A program made the position numbers and the translations under genes. From assembly GCA_946811695.1 (NCBI GenBank), contig OX328126.1, positions 83,154,467-83,218,466 on the forward strand: a stretch of DNA of 64,000 nucleotides, in the 5' to 3' direction. Positions 11,010 to 21,640 of the stretch are shown in pieces. Position 1 is the first letter of the stretch; every line of letters starts with the position of its first letter. Origin of the DNA: Gonocerus acuteangulatus. Its lineage: Eukaryota; Arthropoda; Insecta; Hemiptera; Coreidae. The notes under the pieces were generated by a model, which saw only the letters and a program-made list of their open reading frames with translations, did no database searches and had not been told where the DNA came from.

Positions 11010-14000
11010 ATGCAGATTTCGAAGAACACAATTCTCTTGACGTGCTGGCAGTTCACTGTCCTTTTAGCATCTCGTCGTCCGCTGGCAAATGAAGAATCAC
11101 CAAAGAAAATGATGGAGGCTCTTAGAGAGACCGTCGATAAATTCGGCATAGTTGATGAGGAAAATGTCACCTTGATTTTTGGAACACACGATTCAGACAA
11201 GAAGAGTGCAGTGGACTTCATTTACAGAAGAAGAACAAAAGAAGAAAATCCAAATGTTCCTCGAATTATTGTCGGAACGAAAACAGGTAACGTAATTATT
11301 GAATATCCGCCATTCAAATCCACCGAGGGAAACATTTCATTCACATCCGAACAAATGTTGTACCATAAAGCTATAACAAAATTAGCCAGTGGTGTAAGAT
11401 ATATACTGTTGCTACCATATGACGACCACGATCCATGGTTTGAAGATAATTTACTGACTTTAGTAAAGCACGCTTATAACGTCATTCCAAATATAACCAG
11501 ACAGCAGACCAACATTGGGCTGATCTTCACTAAAGTAGATTACAGAAATAAGTACCGTGGAGACTACACAGAGCAAATTCCAAGGGATGAATGGATAGAG
11601 AAAATGAGGCAGAATGTGTATATCATATTCGACAAGCTGAGAAGAGGGAACTGGGTGACCAACGGATATCCAAGTCAAGAAAAGTTCAGGGAAACACTCA
11701 GGTTTCTCAGCATGATCTTAGAAAAACCAGATGGAACAAATGGGAAAATCAGCACCATAGGGACACCGGAGACGCGTGTACCGATCAATGAACACGTCTA
11801 TCTCAGGAACTTCATTTCTGGATTTCCATTCTCTCAACCTGAAGTACAAGAAATCGACAGTGAAACTTTCAAGACTGTTAATATCATTGCTGATGAAATC
11901 AATGAAGGAGTCCAATCATCCATTGAGAAAATGGGGACAGAAATGTCACGAAGTACAATGCTAGATAGTCAGAGCATGGATTTAGACGAAGATTATATCA
12001 AATTTAAAAACATTCGTAAAACATTTTCAGAACTAAAGGGGCAAAAAATAGAGAAAATTGGAGATCTTGTTACTCAGGTTGCAATGGCATTAAAGAAGAC
12101 AAACATGAAACAATTTGCGAGTAACCTTCTTCCGTTGCTGGAAAACAAAGAATTAATGTTTGAATTGGAATCTTTTACTGGTACAAACCTGACTAACTCT
12201 ACTAAATGGTTAGAAGGATTTGATGGTTTCATCAAACATCTGGAAAATGTTGAGAATTGGACTTTTTTCCTAAAAATATTAAACAGCGCGTTACCTGCTT
12301 ATATTGTGGAATTCAAATTAGATCTCGAATGGCTCCTTAATAAAATTTACCCTTTTGTTACATCCCTGGAGCATAATATTACAATAAAGATACAAGACTT
12401 GGGCCTTGATACCATCATAGAGGAGATAAATGCTGGAAGAAGAAAGCGAGGCACTGATCAAAGAAAACCCACAGAGCTTGAGGATGCTTATGACCGTATA
12501 AAGGATGCAGAAATAGGAGCTCAAGATGGATGGGCTTATGTTCATACAGCAGCAGCGACTGAGTTTGATACTCAGGTCATTTGCAAGGAAAAAAGATTGG
12601 AAATCAAAGGCTTGGTGATAAATGCTAGTGAAATCCTGCAGTATATTTCTAAAAATAATTGGCCCAAACACATCGAAGTATTTGCATTGCAAACATTTCT
12701 CTTAAATACTGATATAGATCTTACTGGGAATGTTTCAATTTTAGCCATCGTTGCAAAGGAGTGGAAGATATCTGGGAGTAGAAGTATAAAACTTGATGGT
12801 CTGGATGCTGAGAATTATAACAAATCGGCAGAAAATGGCACTGCTGGTGAGCCAGGCTTACCTGGAAACCCAGGTGGCAATTTTTTCGGGTATGCCGAAC
12901 AGATAACTGGTGGACAGGTTGTTATTAGCGTAAAGGGTGGAAATGGAGGAAGTGGTCAAGATGGTGGCATTGGCCCAAATGGAGAAGACGGAAAATACCC
13001 TGAAAGCCTCAATATACCAAGGTTTACTGAGTGTGCTAAAAACTGGAACTACACCACCAACGAATACTTCGCTGATGAAGATGGAGCAACCTTCTATAAT
13101 GTATCCTATTTCATACAGAGGTGTATTGTTTATGATTATTGGTACTTCCGAGGAACACGAGGAAAGAAAGGACATAAGGGGCTCGATGGAGGTGCCCTAG
13201 GACTGGGGGGAGAAGCAGGAAATTGTTATATCGTTGACCTTAGCGACAGTGGAAGAACAGAGATTATTGATAGTAAAGGAAAGGATGGAGAGGGAGGTAA
13301 AGGTGGCCTTGGAGGGTTGGGAGGTGAAAGTGGAAAGGATATGATCATTCAATGTTATACAATACTCATCGCTTACATATGCGATGAATATAAACAAATA
13401 TACAAGGCTCCTCGTGCAGAACGCGGGGAAGTAGGAACTGCTGGAGAAAATATAGATGGGCAGAAGCAACCTAAAAGCCCTGTGAAATATAAAGAATATA
13501 AAACTATAAATAGATTCAAGGCATTCGTCAGGGAGATGCTCCCTCGAAGTAATAACAAGAAGGCGCTAAAAACCCTTATGGTTTCTTTAGAATCACATCC
13601 TAGTATTCTTAATATAACAGATCATTTCGCACTAATAGAAGAATTGAAAGACCTCGAAGAACAATTTCCTAAGTTCCATAAAGTGGCTAATTTTACGCCT
13701 TTCTATTTGTCATTGAAAGAAAGGACAGAAAATTACTCAAGTTCCAGTCTCGACAGGGACGTGCAACTTGCAACGACTACTCTATATGCATCAACATTAA
13801 GCAGAATTTATAGTCTCAAGAATAATCGAAATATGCAAATGATTATCGACGTACAACATTTCCTATCGAAAGTCATTCAGCAGATTAAAGTAGTAGAGAA
13901 ACTCGGGAAAGAGATAATGATTGACGATCTTGAAAAAGAACAGTCTAAAGAAATTGACGAACAATTAGAAAACGCGGAGGATATCTTAAACAATAATTTC

Positions 14001-15989
14001 ATCCCGAGAATTGCAGGTATTGTTAAAAAGATACAGGCACTCTTACAGGCCTCGTTTAAACAGTTGGACAATAAGAAGAAAGGCAGAGAGCTTAAGGAGC
14101 GCCAACAGCGGGCAGCCGTGGAAAATCCAACGTTTCTAGAAAGTGTAGCTTCCAAGATGAATATAATTTCTGAAGGACTAGGAAAATTTCTTTCTGTTTT
14201 CAAATCCGTTAAAACGCTATATGACGGAACCATTAAACCATATGTGCCTCCTAATTTTGTGAATAACGCTTTTATCACATTGATGGACTTTGCAAAAAGA
14301 CAAGTGGACCTTTGCTTACACCTAGGAAAACAAATTGTAATCGAAATAAAAAACCAAGGTATTACAACTCTTAAGTTCATGTGTTCTGTTACAAAGAAGT
14401 ATTATCGTTTGTTTAATGAGTTTACTACTAGACTAATGGGATTGAATATTACTTCTATCGTCCAAATGGCAAAGAACAAGACTGGGCCACTAATAAAGGC
14501 TCTGGAGCCATTAAAGAATGACATCAGGCAATTGATCGATGCCATGAGAGAAGCAGCAAAGTTTGTTGGAAAGAAATCAAAACAGGCATATGAGAAGCTA
14601 TTTGAGGGCGCTAAAGTATTAGGATCAATACTTTTAGAAAACCGTAAATCATTTGCAGATATTTTAACCAACCCAGAACTAAGAAAGATATTAAAAAGGG
14701 TAGCTTCTCGAGACAAATTGGCGAAGATTATTCATAACTCAAATAACGAAAATGAAAAAGCGGAAGCTTTCTTAAATTTCGAGCTCGAAAACGCGGAGAG
14801 CCAAATGACTGATGCACTAAGTGATCTTTCCGGGCAAACACCAGTCGATGTACAGAAGATAGCAACGCTCATTAGGAATGCAATGACTGATATGGATTCC
14901 AAAATACAATCGGCTGTTAAGACATGCTCTACTGAAGATTCTATTAAAGCTGAATTTAAATCTCTAAGGGCTATTGTTGATAGTATAATTGAGGTGAATG
15001 AGAAAATGGGAGATTACCAAAATCAAAAAAAATTAAATGGTTTAAAGGCCAGCATGGCTTCGAGTAAAGCTCCCTGGGATGTAAATAACAAGGTGTTATT
15101 CAGAGCAATCAATGAACTCAAGTTTACTATGCAAGCAAGCGATTTATATATGCAACACGAGCGTGCATTACATGCTCTTAAACAGTACGTTTTCCCTTTT
15201 GCTGAACACTTCTTAGAGGAATTCACTAAGCTTTCTGACACGAATGAGGAACAAGAGTTGAAGGATATTCTGAGTACAATTATTCCTAAAATTCGAAAAC
15301 TCTACTCCAGCTTGGATGATTGGACCACTGGAATCAATCATCATGACTCATTCATTTTCCGCAATGTTCCATTTACAGATTATTATTATCAGCCATTTTA
15401 TAGATTTCCCTACTCATCATTTAATACTACAATAAAAGATTTATTAATTGGTAATAAAACCCCAATCATGCCTGACCTAATAAATGGTGTTAACAAGGAA
15501 GCAGTCAAATTCAACAAAATTGGAATAAAATTTAAATTATTGAACCAACGAAAACAAGAAAAATTTGATAAAGCTCTGAGACATTATGATGTTGACATGA
15601 TTCATATCGGTAAAAACTATTACAGATGTGATGACAAATATTTCTTAATAAGTAGTCAAAAACAGCTTATCAGTTATTCGTTTGAAACAAATAAAAACGG
15701 TGAGCCACTCAGAACTAATTCAGTTTATGATAAGTTAGCTTCGTCCGGCTACTTCCTCAGTCCTTATACAATCTGGATCATCGGACTTTATAACACTGTA
15801 GATAAAATTAATCACCTCGAAGAGTTTTTAAATGAACCTATGGACCTTTTGTTAGAAGGGAGAGGGCAATACGTACAAATGAACCCCGATGTAAAAAAAA
15901 TCTGTGCCGGAAATATGGAAGAATACTACAAGCAAATAGGTGTGGACGATTTAATTGATGGCATAATAAGACAGGCCAAAGAACTATAG
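11010..15989 (+). CDS. Predicted secreted multidomain protein: GTPase-like, furin site, collagen-like repeats, long helical region
   Basis: An intact 1,659-codon single-exon ORF. The ATG at 11010 is the first after an in-frame TAA and starts a hydrophobic leader (residues ~8-20, ILLTCWQFTVLLA), a likely signal peptide. Residues ~50-240 resemble a P-loop GTPase: GTHDSDKKS at 59-67 sits where GxxxxGKS would be but lacks the glycine, and TKVD at 174-177 fits the G4 motif. RRKR at 477-480 is a furin-type cleavage site. Residues ~530-605 form alternating beta-like segments (IEVFALQTFLLNTDIDL). Residues ~611-780 hold broken Gly-X-Y stretches (GEPGLPGNPG, GKKGHKGLDGG) between Cys-containing inserts. 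From ~800 on it is mostly charged helices, with an aromatic C-terminal domain. The domain order resembles uncharacterised arthropod proteins I know only vaguely. Function unknown; an extracellular role is inferred. It is the only long intact non-transposon ORF here. Confidence 0.85.
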   Translation: MQISKNTILLTCWQFTVLLASRRPLANEESPKKMMEALRETVDKFGIVDEENVTLIFGTHDSDKKSAVDFIYRRRTKEENPNVPRIIVGTKTGNVIIEYPPFKSTEGNISFTSEQMLYHKAITKLASGVRYILLLPYDDHDPWFEDNLLTLVKHAYNVIPNITRQQTNIGLIFTKVDYRNKYRGDYTEQIPRDEWIEKMRQNVYIIFDKLRRGNWVTNGYPSQEKFRETLRFLSMILEKPDGTNGKISTIGTPETRVPINEHVYLRNFISGFPFSQPEVQEIDSETFKTVNIIADEINEGVQSSIEKMGTEMSRSTMLDSQSMDLDEDYIKFKNIRKTFSELKGQKIEKIGDLVTQVAMALKKTNMKQFASNLLPLLENKELMFELESFTGTNLTNSTKWLEGFDGFIKHLENVENWTFFLKILNSALPAYIVEFKLDLEWLLNKIYPFVTSLEHNITIKIQDLGLDTIIEEINAGRRKRGTDQRKPTELEDAYDRIKDAEIGAQDGWAYVHTAAATEFDTQVICKEKRLEIKGLVINASEILQYISKNNWPKHIEVFALQTFLLNTDIDLTGNVSILAIVAKEWKISGSRSIKLDGLDAENYNKSAENGTAGEPGLPGNPGGNFFGYAEQITGGQVVISVKGGNGGSGQDGGIGPNGEDGKYPESLNIPRFTECAKNWNYTTNEYFADEDGATFYNVSYFIQRCIVYDYWYFRGTRGKKGHKGLDGGALGLGGEAGNCYIVDLSDSGRTEIIDSKGKDGEGGKGGLGGLGGESGKDMIIQCYTILIAYICDEYKQIYKAPRAERGEVGTAGENIDGQKQPKSPVKYKEYKTINRFKAFVREMLPRSNNKKALKTLMVSLESHPSILNITDHFALIEELKDLEEQFPKFHKVANFTPFYLSLKERTENYSSSSLDRDVQLATTTLYASTLSRIYSLKNNRNMQMIIDVQHFLSKVIQQIKVVEKLGKEIMIDDLEKEQSKEIDEQLENAEDILNNNFIPRIAGIVKKIQALLQASFKQLDNKKKGRELKERQQRAAVENPTFLESVASKMNIISEGLGKFLSVFKSVKTLYDGTIKPYVPPNFVNNAFITLMDFAKRQVDLCLHLGKQIVIEIKNQGITTLKFMCSVTKKYYRLFNEFTTRLMGLNITSIVQMAKNKTGPLIKALEPLKNDIRQLIDAMREAAKFVGKKSKQAYEKLFEGAKVLGSILLENRKSFADILTNPELRKILKRVASRDKLAKIIHNSNNENEKAEAFLNFELENAESQMTDALSDLSGQTPVDVQKIATLIRNAMTDMDSKIQSAVKTCSTEDSIKAEFKSLRAIVDSIIEVNEKMGDYQNQKKLNGLKASMASSKAPWDVNNKVLFRAINELKFTMQASDLYMQHERALHALKQYVFPFAEHFLEEFTKLSDTNEEQELKDILSTIIPKIRKLYSSLDDWTTGINHHDSFIFRNVPFTDYYYQPFYRFPYSSFNTTIKDLLIGNKTPIMPDLINGVNKEAVKFNKIGIKFKLLNQRKQEKFDKALRHYDVDMIHIGKNYYRCDDKYFLISSQKQLISYSFETNKNGEPLRTNSVYDKLASSGYFLSPYTIWIIGLYNTVDKINHLEEFLNEPMDLLLEGRGQYVQMNPDVKKICAGNMEEYYKQIGVDDLIDGIIRQAKEL

Positions 15990-16090
15990 TGAAAGAGGCT
16001 AATGGTAAACTATAACAAATGTTATTTAAATTATCATATAAGTATGTAAACTTAGGAATAAGTACAATAATATTGTCTATATCAATACGC

Positions 16091-16111
16091 ACACACACAC
16101 ACACACACACG
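16091..16111. repeat. (CA)n microsatellite in the 3' flank
   Basis: A short cacaca run in the presumed 3' UTR of the large gene. Confidence 0.9.
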
Positions 16112-16302
16112 CACATACATATGCATGTCTGTTTGTATTAAAGTATTTAATTACGTTTTCATGTGTCAACTTGCTTAAAAATTAAATATTTTCAATTAAA
16201 AACGCTATATATTATGTACCTCAATTTAAATAATTGTGATTAACTTTAATTCATTGTTATTGTTAATAATATTTTTTTCATAAGTTCAGCAATATGAAGT
16301 GC

Positions 16303-16308
16303 AATAAA
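16303..16308 (+). terminator. Candidate polyadenylation signal
   Basis: AATAAA lies 314 bp after the stop codon and is followed by a T-rich stretch. It is the best placed canonical signal for the large gene, though other AT-rich variants occur nearby. Confidence 0.45.
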
Positions 16309-16565
16309 AACTGTTTTAAAAAAGCCTGTGTTTTACTAAACATTTACCAAGTTGTTTTAAAAAACTGACGCAAGGGTAAAGTAGATGATCTAATAATACG
16401 CAGCTGTAAAAAATATATATAAAAAAATTTCCTAATTACCATTGTTGGAGGCGATGAACAATTATTATTGGAACAAATATATATAAAAATAGATATAAAA
16501 TTCTAGTTGCCTTGGAACAATGCACCACTAAAAGGGAGGAGCTTGAAGCTTGCAAGAAGCATCTA

Positions 16566-17212
16566 AAAATTCGATTCGCAAGAACTCCATCATCTTAGCG
16601 CGGTTCCCTACATCTCGAAGAAATGGAATACATTAGCATCACAAATCACAGGAAACTGACAGTAGCCAACTTACACTGAATAATACGGATAATTCTTAAT
16701 CCTCATTCTTCAGGAAGGCTGAATAAGTCAATACAATTATGTACTAAAAAAATACTCACTCTTTGACTAATACACAGAAGGCTCTATTTCGAAACAAAAA
16801 TTCGTGGTAATTTTATGTTTCTTTTGTTTTACTATCAAATTCATTTTACTGTTATAATCAACTGTAAATATGACCCGGTGGCCCCGGTGAGGGTTAAGGC
16901 ATGAGCACTTAAAACTCCGTGCCAAATGTCGTGGGTTCGATTCACACTAGGGGTGGTGGCTTTTCTTTAGAAAAAAGAAAAGGCATCACACCTATCCTGG
17001 CTAGAAAAGGTTGGTAACCTATAGATAACCCGTCCTAAAATTCGTAGTTAATAATAAATGGACGTTAAAATATAAATAAATAAACAACTGTAAACATGTG
17101 CTTCACGGCAATAAAAATTCCATTCTCTGGATGGTAAAATCATTAAATAAACTAAGAAATAATGATAACTTCAGTTGGAGGCTTTGAGGAAGGTTATATA
17201 GATAGAAGAATT
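16566..17212 (-). mobile_element. HINE-A 3' portion, interrupted by a SINE
   Basis: On the minus strand this ends with the HINE-A 3' signature: ggaaccgcgctaagatg, then a hairpin-like segment and ..cgaatt. Inner sequence matches 51398-51770 and, reversed, 50230-50640. The SINE at 16873-17084 splits it, flanked by 14-bp copies of caactgtaaayatg. The 5' part is missing. Confidence 0.7.
16873..17084 (+). mobile_element. SINE-2, tRNA-derived, with 14-bp target duplication
   Basis: It begins acccggtggccccggtgag (A-box region) and carries the B-box-like gtgggttcgattc, then a body shared with 19182-19330 and 28155-28258 (taacccgtcctaaaatt, aatggacgttaaaat). It ends in an A-rich tail. The duplications are 16859-16872 and 17085-17098. 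SINEs are moved by LINE machinery; this copy looks complete. Confidence 0.85.
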
Positions 17213-17250
17213 TAAAAAAGTCCAACTCGCAGGAATTGCATCATCTGGGA
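17213..17250 (-). mobile_element. HINE-A 3' terminus scrap
   Basis: aaagtccaactcgcaggaat followed by tgcatcatct matches the outermost HINE-A 3' end in reverse. It stops before the TAGCGCGG-like sub-terminal repeat, so only the last ~35 bp are present. Confidence 0.6.
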
Positions 17251-17727
17251 ATCATGGATTCTGGGATATCTTTTTGAATAGTTTTCAATCTTCGTAGTTA
17301 ATAATAAATAGTATTCAGTAGATTCTTGAATTCCTTATGACCGGTGTGGATCAAAGGGACATTTAATTGAATGGCAGTGATAAGTTCAACAAGTGGATCA
17401 AGGATGTCAACTAGTTTCCCAAATCGGACCAAAAACACTGTCATCAAGAAGCTAACGTTTTGTTTCTGGTAAGATTTCCGCTTCCTGTAATTTTGTTATT
17501 GCAGTATGAGCATAATTTTAAATATTATTAACAACGATCACGAACCACATAAAATGGTTATGAACTATTGTAATACACATAAAAAATGTTTTTGACACCT
17601 CATATGTGTTACTTTTTATCTAAGATGTATTATTTTTAATAATTGAATAGCCATTATTATAACTTTTTTAATTAATTAACCTTCTCCAATGTAAAAAGAA
17701 ACATGAAAATTCATATATATGTATACA
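17251..17727. other. No gene seen
   Basis: AT-rich DNA with short ORFs only. It holds no repeat I can assign apart from a ttcgtagttaataataaat echo of the SINE-2 tail near 17292-17310. Confidence 0.5.
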
Positions 17728-19168
17728 CAGGGTGTCCCAAATAAGACGGCTCAAACTAATTTTGGGGCCAAACGGTTGATCTGAGAAAAAAATGTCAGAG
17801 GAAAACGTTGTAGAGCATGACCACAGCTTTCTAAATATGTCAATTATTTAACATTTTGACTTCGCGTGTGCGCTCGGCGTTAGACGAAATGTTGATGTTT
17901 TCAGAGGACCCGTATTATTATGCACATCATTTTGAAGGGAATGAAAATACGAAACTATTGCAGCAAACCGCACTTCGATATCTTTAAAATCAAATGAGTT
18001 TCGTGCGATTCAACTTTTATTGTTTTAAATTAAAACGATTTTTTGTAGGCACTAACAGAGGTCGGTTATGAATGTGTGATACATGACTTTGAGGTATTTT
18101 CTCCTCAACTTTCTGAAAAAAATATGGCAGATCCTCTAAAAGGATTATTTTTCCTAATAACTTGAATAAAGTTGAAAATGAGGCATTTTTTTTTATGTAT
18201 TTAGTCTGATTTTTAGTTTGAGACGTTCAATTTAAGTGATAACCTAATTTGATTGATAGATTAAATAATAAATTGTAAAGAAAGCTCTTATCTTGCAGTT
18301 TCAAAGCATCCATTTTACTGTATTTTTATTCCTTCAAAAATAAATAGTGTCTTCAAAGATGCCACCTTCAACATCCAGACACCTTTGAAGTCTGGAGCGT
18401 ATGCTGTCAACTGCTTTCAATACTTGTTCCTTCAATATGGCTCTCGAGGCTTCAGCAATCCTTCCTTGGATTTTGGTCTTTTGTGCTAGGCGGATTAGAG
18501 TAGACCTTATGTTTAAGAGTACCCCATAGGGAGAAGTACAGGGGAGTGAGTTCAGGTGAATCTAGGTGGCTAAAAAAATAGGGCCATCCCTGCCAATACA
18601 ACTGTTTTCGAATATGGAGGTTACAGCATTCGTAGCTTCTCGGGAATAATGGGCTGGACAATTATCATGCTCGAACCACATTGTACGTCTTGTTTCTAGT
18701 GGTAAGTTCTCCATTATCTCTGGAAGTCGATCCAAGATGAATGTACTGTAAGCATTCGTTGATACGGGACCTTCCAAAAAATATGGGCCAATAATTTTAC
18801 TTCCCAGAAACCCACACCAGACGTTTACTGACCACCGATACTGGTGGTGAGGGTTATTCATGGACCAATAATGTGAGATATGCCTGTTCGAGGACCCATC
18901 ACTTACAAATGTGGCTTCCTCAATGAAGAGAACATTCCTCATGAATACCCCGTTTTGCAGTTGGATTGGCAGGGATGGCCCTATTTCTTGGCCAAACGTC
19001 TCAAACGAAAAATCGGATTAAATACTTAAAAAAGATGTCTCATTTTCAACTTTATTGAAGTTATTAGGAAAAATAATCCTTTTAGAGGATCGGCCATATT
19101 TTTTTCAGAAAGTTGAGGAGAAAATACCTCAAAGTCATGTATCACACATTCATAACCGACCTCTGATA
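17728..19168 (-). mobile_element. Rearranged mariner/Tc1-family relic with inner inverted arms
   Basis: A TIR-like cagggtgtcccaaataag sits at 17728-17745. Further in, ~175-bp inverted arms (18058-18231 and 18993-19168, sharing aggtcggttatgaatgtgtg) flank a transposase remnant. A short opposite-strand repeat of the WQGWPYF coding segment lies at 18958-19017. The structure indicates an inversion or fold-back event in a dead element. Confidence 0.65.
18359..18942 (-). pseudogene. mariner/Tc1-type DDE transposase remnant
   Basis: The minus-strand reading gives VSDGSSNRHISHYWS (first catalytic D region), WSVNVWCGFLGSKIIGPYF, WFEHDNCPAHY (second D) and the SPELTPLYFSLWG segment where the third acid lies. 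The reading frame breaks near 18560, between IFLAT and DSPELTP. There, DLTPLDF-type residues have become ELTPLYF, losing the usual aspartate. It is a non-functional DNA cut-and-paste transposase and the N-terminal HTH half is missing. Confidence 0.8.
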
Positions 19169-19181
19169 TATATATATATAG

Positions 19182-19508
19182 GAGGCCTGGTGGCCGTGAG
19201 CGTTTAGGCGTGACTTCTTAACACTCCGTGCCAAAGGGTCGTGGGTTCGATTTCCACTAGGGGTGGTGGATTTTCTTTGGAGGCTTCTATTCTCACTATC
19301 CCAAAATCTTATATGACTAGCCTAAATTATCAATTATTAAATAAGAATTTAGGGACGGGTTATCTATAGGCTAAAGAAAAGCCATCACCCCGTAGTGGGA
19401 ATCGAACCCACCACCTTTGGCACGGAGTGTTAAGCTCTCACGCCTTAACACTCAATGCCTCCGGGCCTCTAAAATAATGGACGTTAAAATTTAAATCAAT
19501 AGATAAAC
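19182..19508 (+). mobile_element. SINE-2 split by a reversed SINE-2 head
   Basis: The plus-strand SINE-2 head (gaggcctggtggccgtgagc, B box gtgggttcgatttcc) runs to about 19330. A minus-strand tRNA head follows at about 19335-19470. The plus-strand tail aatggacgttaaaatttaaa then resumes at 19476. This reads as one SINE inserted into, or template-switched with, another. Confidence 0.7.
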
Positions 19509-19690
19509 AAGCTATATAAATTCAGATGATTTGAATCATACAAATAGTTCTCAAAAACTGTTTCTTACTTCAGGTTAATATTTGAAATGGCTCTTTTAAG
19601 AAAATTATGCATTGTGTTTATTTTCTCTCTGCTCGTTGGTAATGGTAAGTTTGTTTTTTATCTAATTAGAAGCAAGAGTGTTTTGCAATA

Positions 19691-20949
19691 ATTTAAAGGG
19701 TAAAAATGCAGTTTCCAGCCCTCCAAACCGATTTCTTTCAAACTTTGCACAATAACGTATTTTGATGCACTAAACACGAATACGATAAAAAAAAAAACGT
19801 CGGATTTAACTAGGAAAGAAGTTATTAAGCACTTAAGTTCACTGTTGTGAAGGTTATGAGAGCTAATGTAAACAACTAAATTTGTGATGTCTTTAAGGCA
19901 TAAATTACGACTTTAAGGCATACGTGCTGTGCGTTTCCGCTCGCTCCGCTACGCTCCGCTCGCTCAAAAAGATAACAAAACCCCAGTCAATCCAACTCGC
20001 TAAAATTAATAGACTATAATATTAAGCACTAAAGTTAGGAAGGTTATAAAACTAGGCATCAGCGTATTTGTAAACACGCGCATGCGCAGATATGTAACAT
20101 TGGGAAACAGAGAACTCTCATTTGAAATGTTCAGAAACCATTTATTCAAAGATATTGTTAATTTTAAGGGCATCCTCACCCGTCGTCACCTGTCGCTTAA
20201 GGGCATACGTGCTATGCGTTTCCGCTCGCTCCGCTCGCTCCGCTCGCTCAAGAAACGAGCGGAAACGCATAGCACGTATGCCCTTAAAGTCTTCCTAGAC
20301 ATTCCTCTAATCCTCCAAGACATCTCTTTTAGCTTTTTTCTTCTTCTTCTTCTTCTTGAGACTGGATGTTCGGTGGATACAAATCCCCAATCGCACTGAA
20401 AAATGCCTTTAAATGCTCTTCATATTTATGAGCGCGTTTGAAGAGAAATTCGGCCAAATATCCATCTAAATGTTCTTCTGTTTAGCATCAAAATATTTGT
20501 TTGACAATTGACTTGTTGACAATTGAAGTTCGATAGGCGCGAATTAGAACGATAATTATAAAGGCATTAGCTAATTATTAAGGTATTTCTGATATATAAT
20601 ACTTTTCATGAACGAAACAAGAAATGTGAGGAGTGTTTAATTATTTAAAAAAATGATTGTAAATAAATAACTGCTGATGAATTTCGATAATTTATGGTAA
20701 ATTTCAATTAAACTTCCTTATTACGAACTTTTCCATACCCGCGCATGCGTATGTTGACAAATTTAGTTGTTTACATTAGCTCTCATAACCTGCACAACAG
20801 TGAACTTAAGTGCTTAATAACTTCTTTCCTAGTTAAATCCGACGTTTTTTTTTATCGTATTCGTGTTTAGTGCATCAAAATACGTTATTGTGCAAAGTTT
20901 GAAAGAAATCGGTTTGGAGGGCTGGAAACTGCATTTTTACCATTTAAAG
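19691..20949. mobile_element. Fold-back element with ~195-bp inverted ends
   Basis: The left arm (19691-19886) and right arm (20757-20949) are near-perfect reverse complements, sharing gtaaaaatgcag, cacgaatacgataaaa and aagttattaagcacttaag. The interior carries cgctcgctccgctcgctc repeats, a long hairpin (20196-20291) and no protein. It is non-autonomous; superfamily unclear. A second, one-armed copy follows at 21057-21640. Confidence 0.75.
20196..20291. repeat. Long hairpin around cgctcgctccgctcgctc
   Basis: gggcatacgtgctatgcgtt and the following cgctcgctc run are mirrored by gagcggaaacgcatagcacg and tatgccctt. The loop is small and the stem exceeds 30 bp. Confidence 0.8.
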
Positions 20950-21056
20950 ATTTAATAATAATTAGTGACGTGATCATAGATTTAGAAAGGTCCTTTGTGT
21001 CTATTGACGGGCTTCACGGAACAATATTATGGTAAAAATGAAATATACTATTCTGG

Positions 21057-21640
21057 TACTAAGGCATAAATGACGACTTTAAGGCATACACGCTATGCGT
21101 TTCCGCTCGCTACGCTTGCTCGAGAAGACAACAAAACCCCAGTCAATCCAAAAAAAACTAAAATTAATAGAATTCTAATAGAATATAATATTAAGCACTA
21201 AAATTCACTGTTAGGAAGGTTATAAAACTAGGCGTGAACAGCGTATTTGTAAACACGCACATGCGCAGATATGTAACATTGGGAAACAGAAAACTCTCAT
21301 TTGAAATGTTCAGAAACCAGTTATTCAAAAATATTGTTAATTTTAAGGGCATCCTCACCCGTCGTCACCTGTCGCTTAAGGGCATACGTGCTATGCGTTT
21401 CCGCTCGCTACGCTCGCTCAAGAAGATAACATAGCCCGAGTCAATCCAACTCGCTAAAATTAATAGAATTATATTAATTATTCTATTAACATTAGTGCTT
21501 AATAACTTCTTTCCTAGTTAAATGCGAATGTTTTTTTTAACGTAGGTATTCGTGTTTAGTGCATCAAAATACGTTCTTGTACAAAATTTGAAAGAAATCG
21601 GTTTTGAGGGCGTGAAACTTCATTTTTACCCAATGTTCTT
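21057..21640 (+). mobile_element. Second, one-armed copy of the fold-back element
   Basis: It repeats the interior of the previous element about 1.16 kb downstream (aaggcata..gctatgcgtttccgctcgct, gtaacattgggaaacag). It ends with a diverged copy of the right arm (cttaataacttctttcctag). The left arm is absent. Confidence 0.65.

Noticed and set aside
12318..12692. Antisense ORFs across the 11010-15989 gene (and similar)
   Set aside because: Shadows of the long sense frame; no motif.
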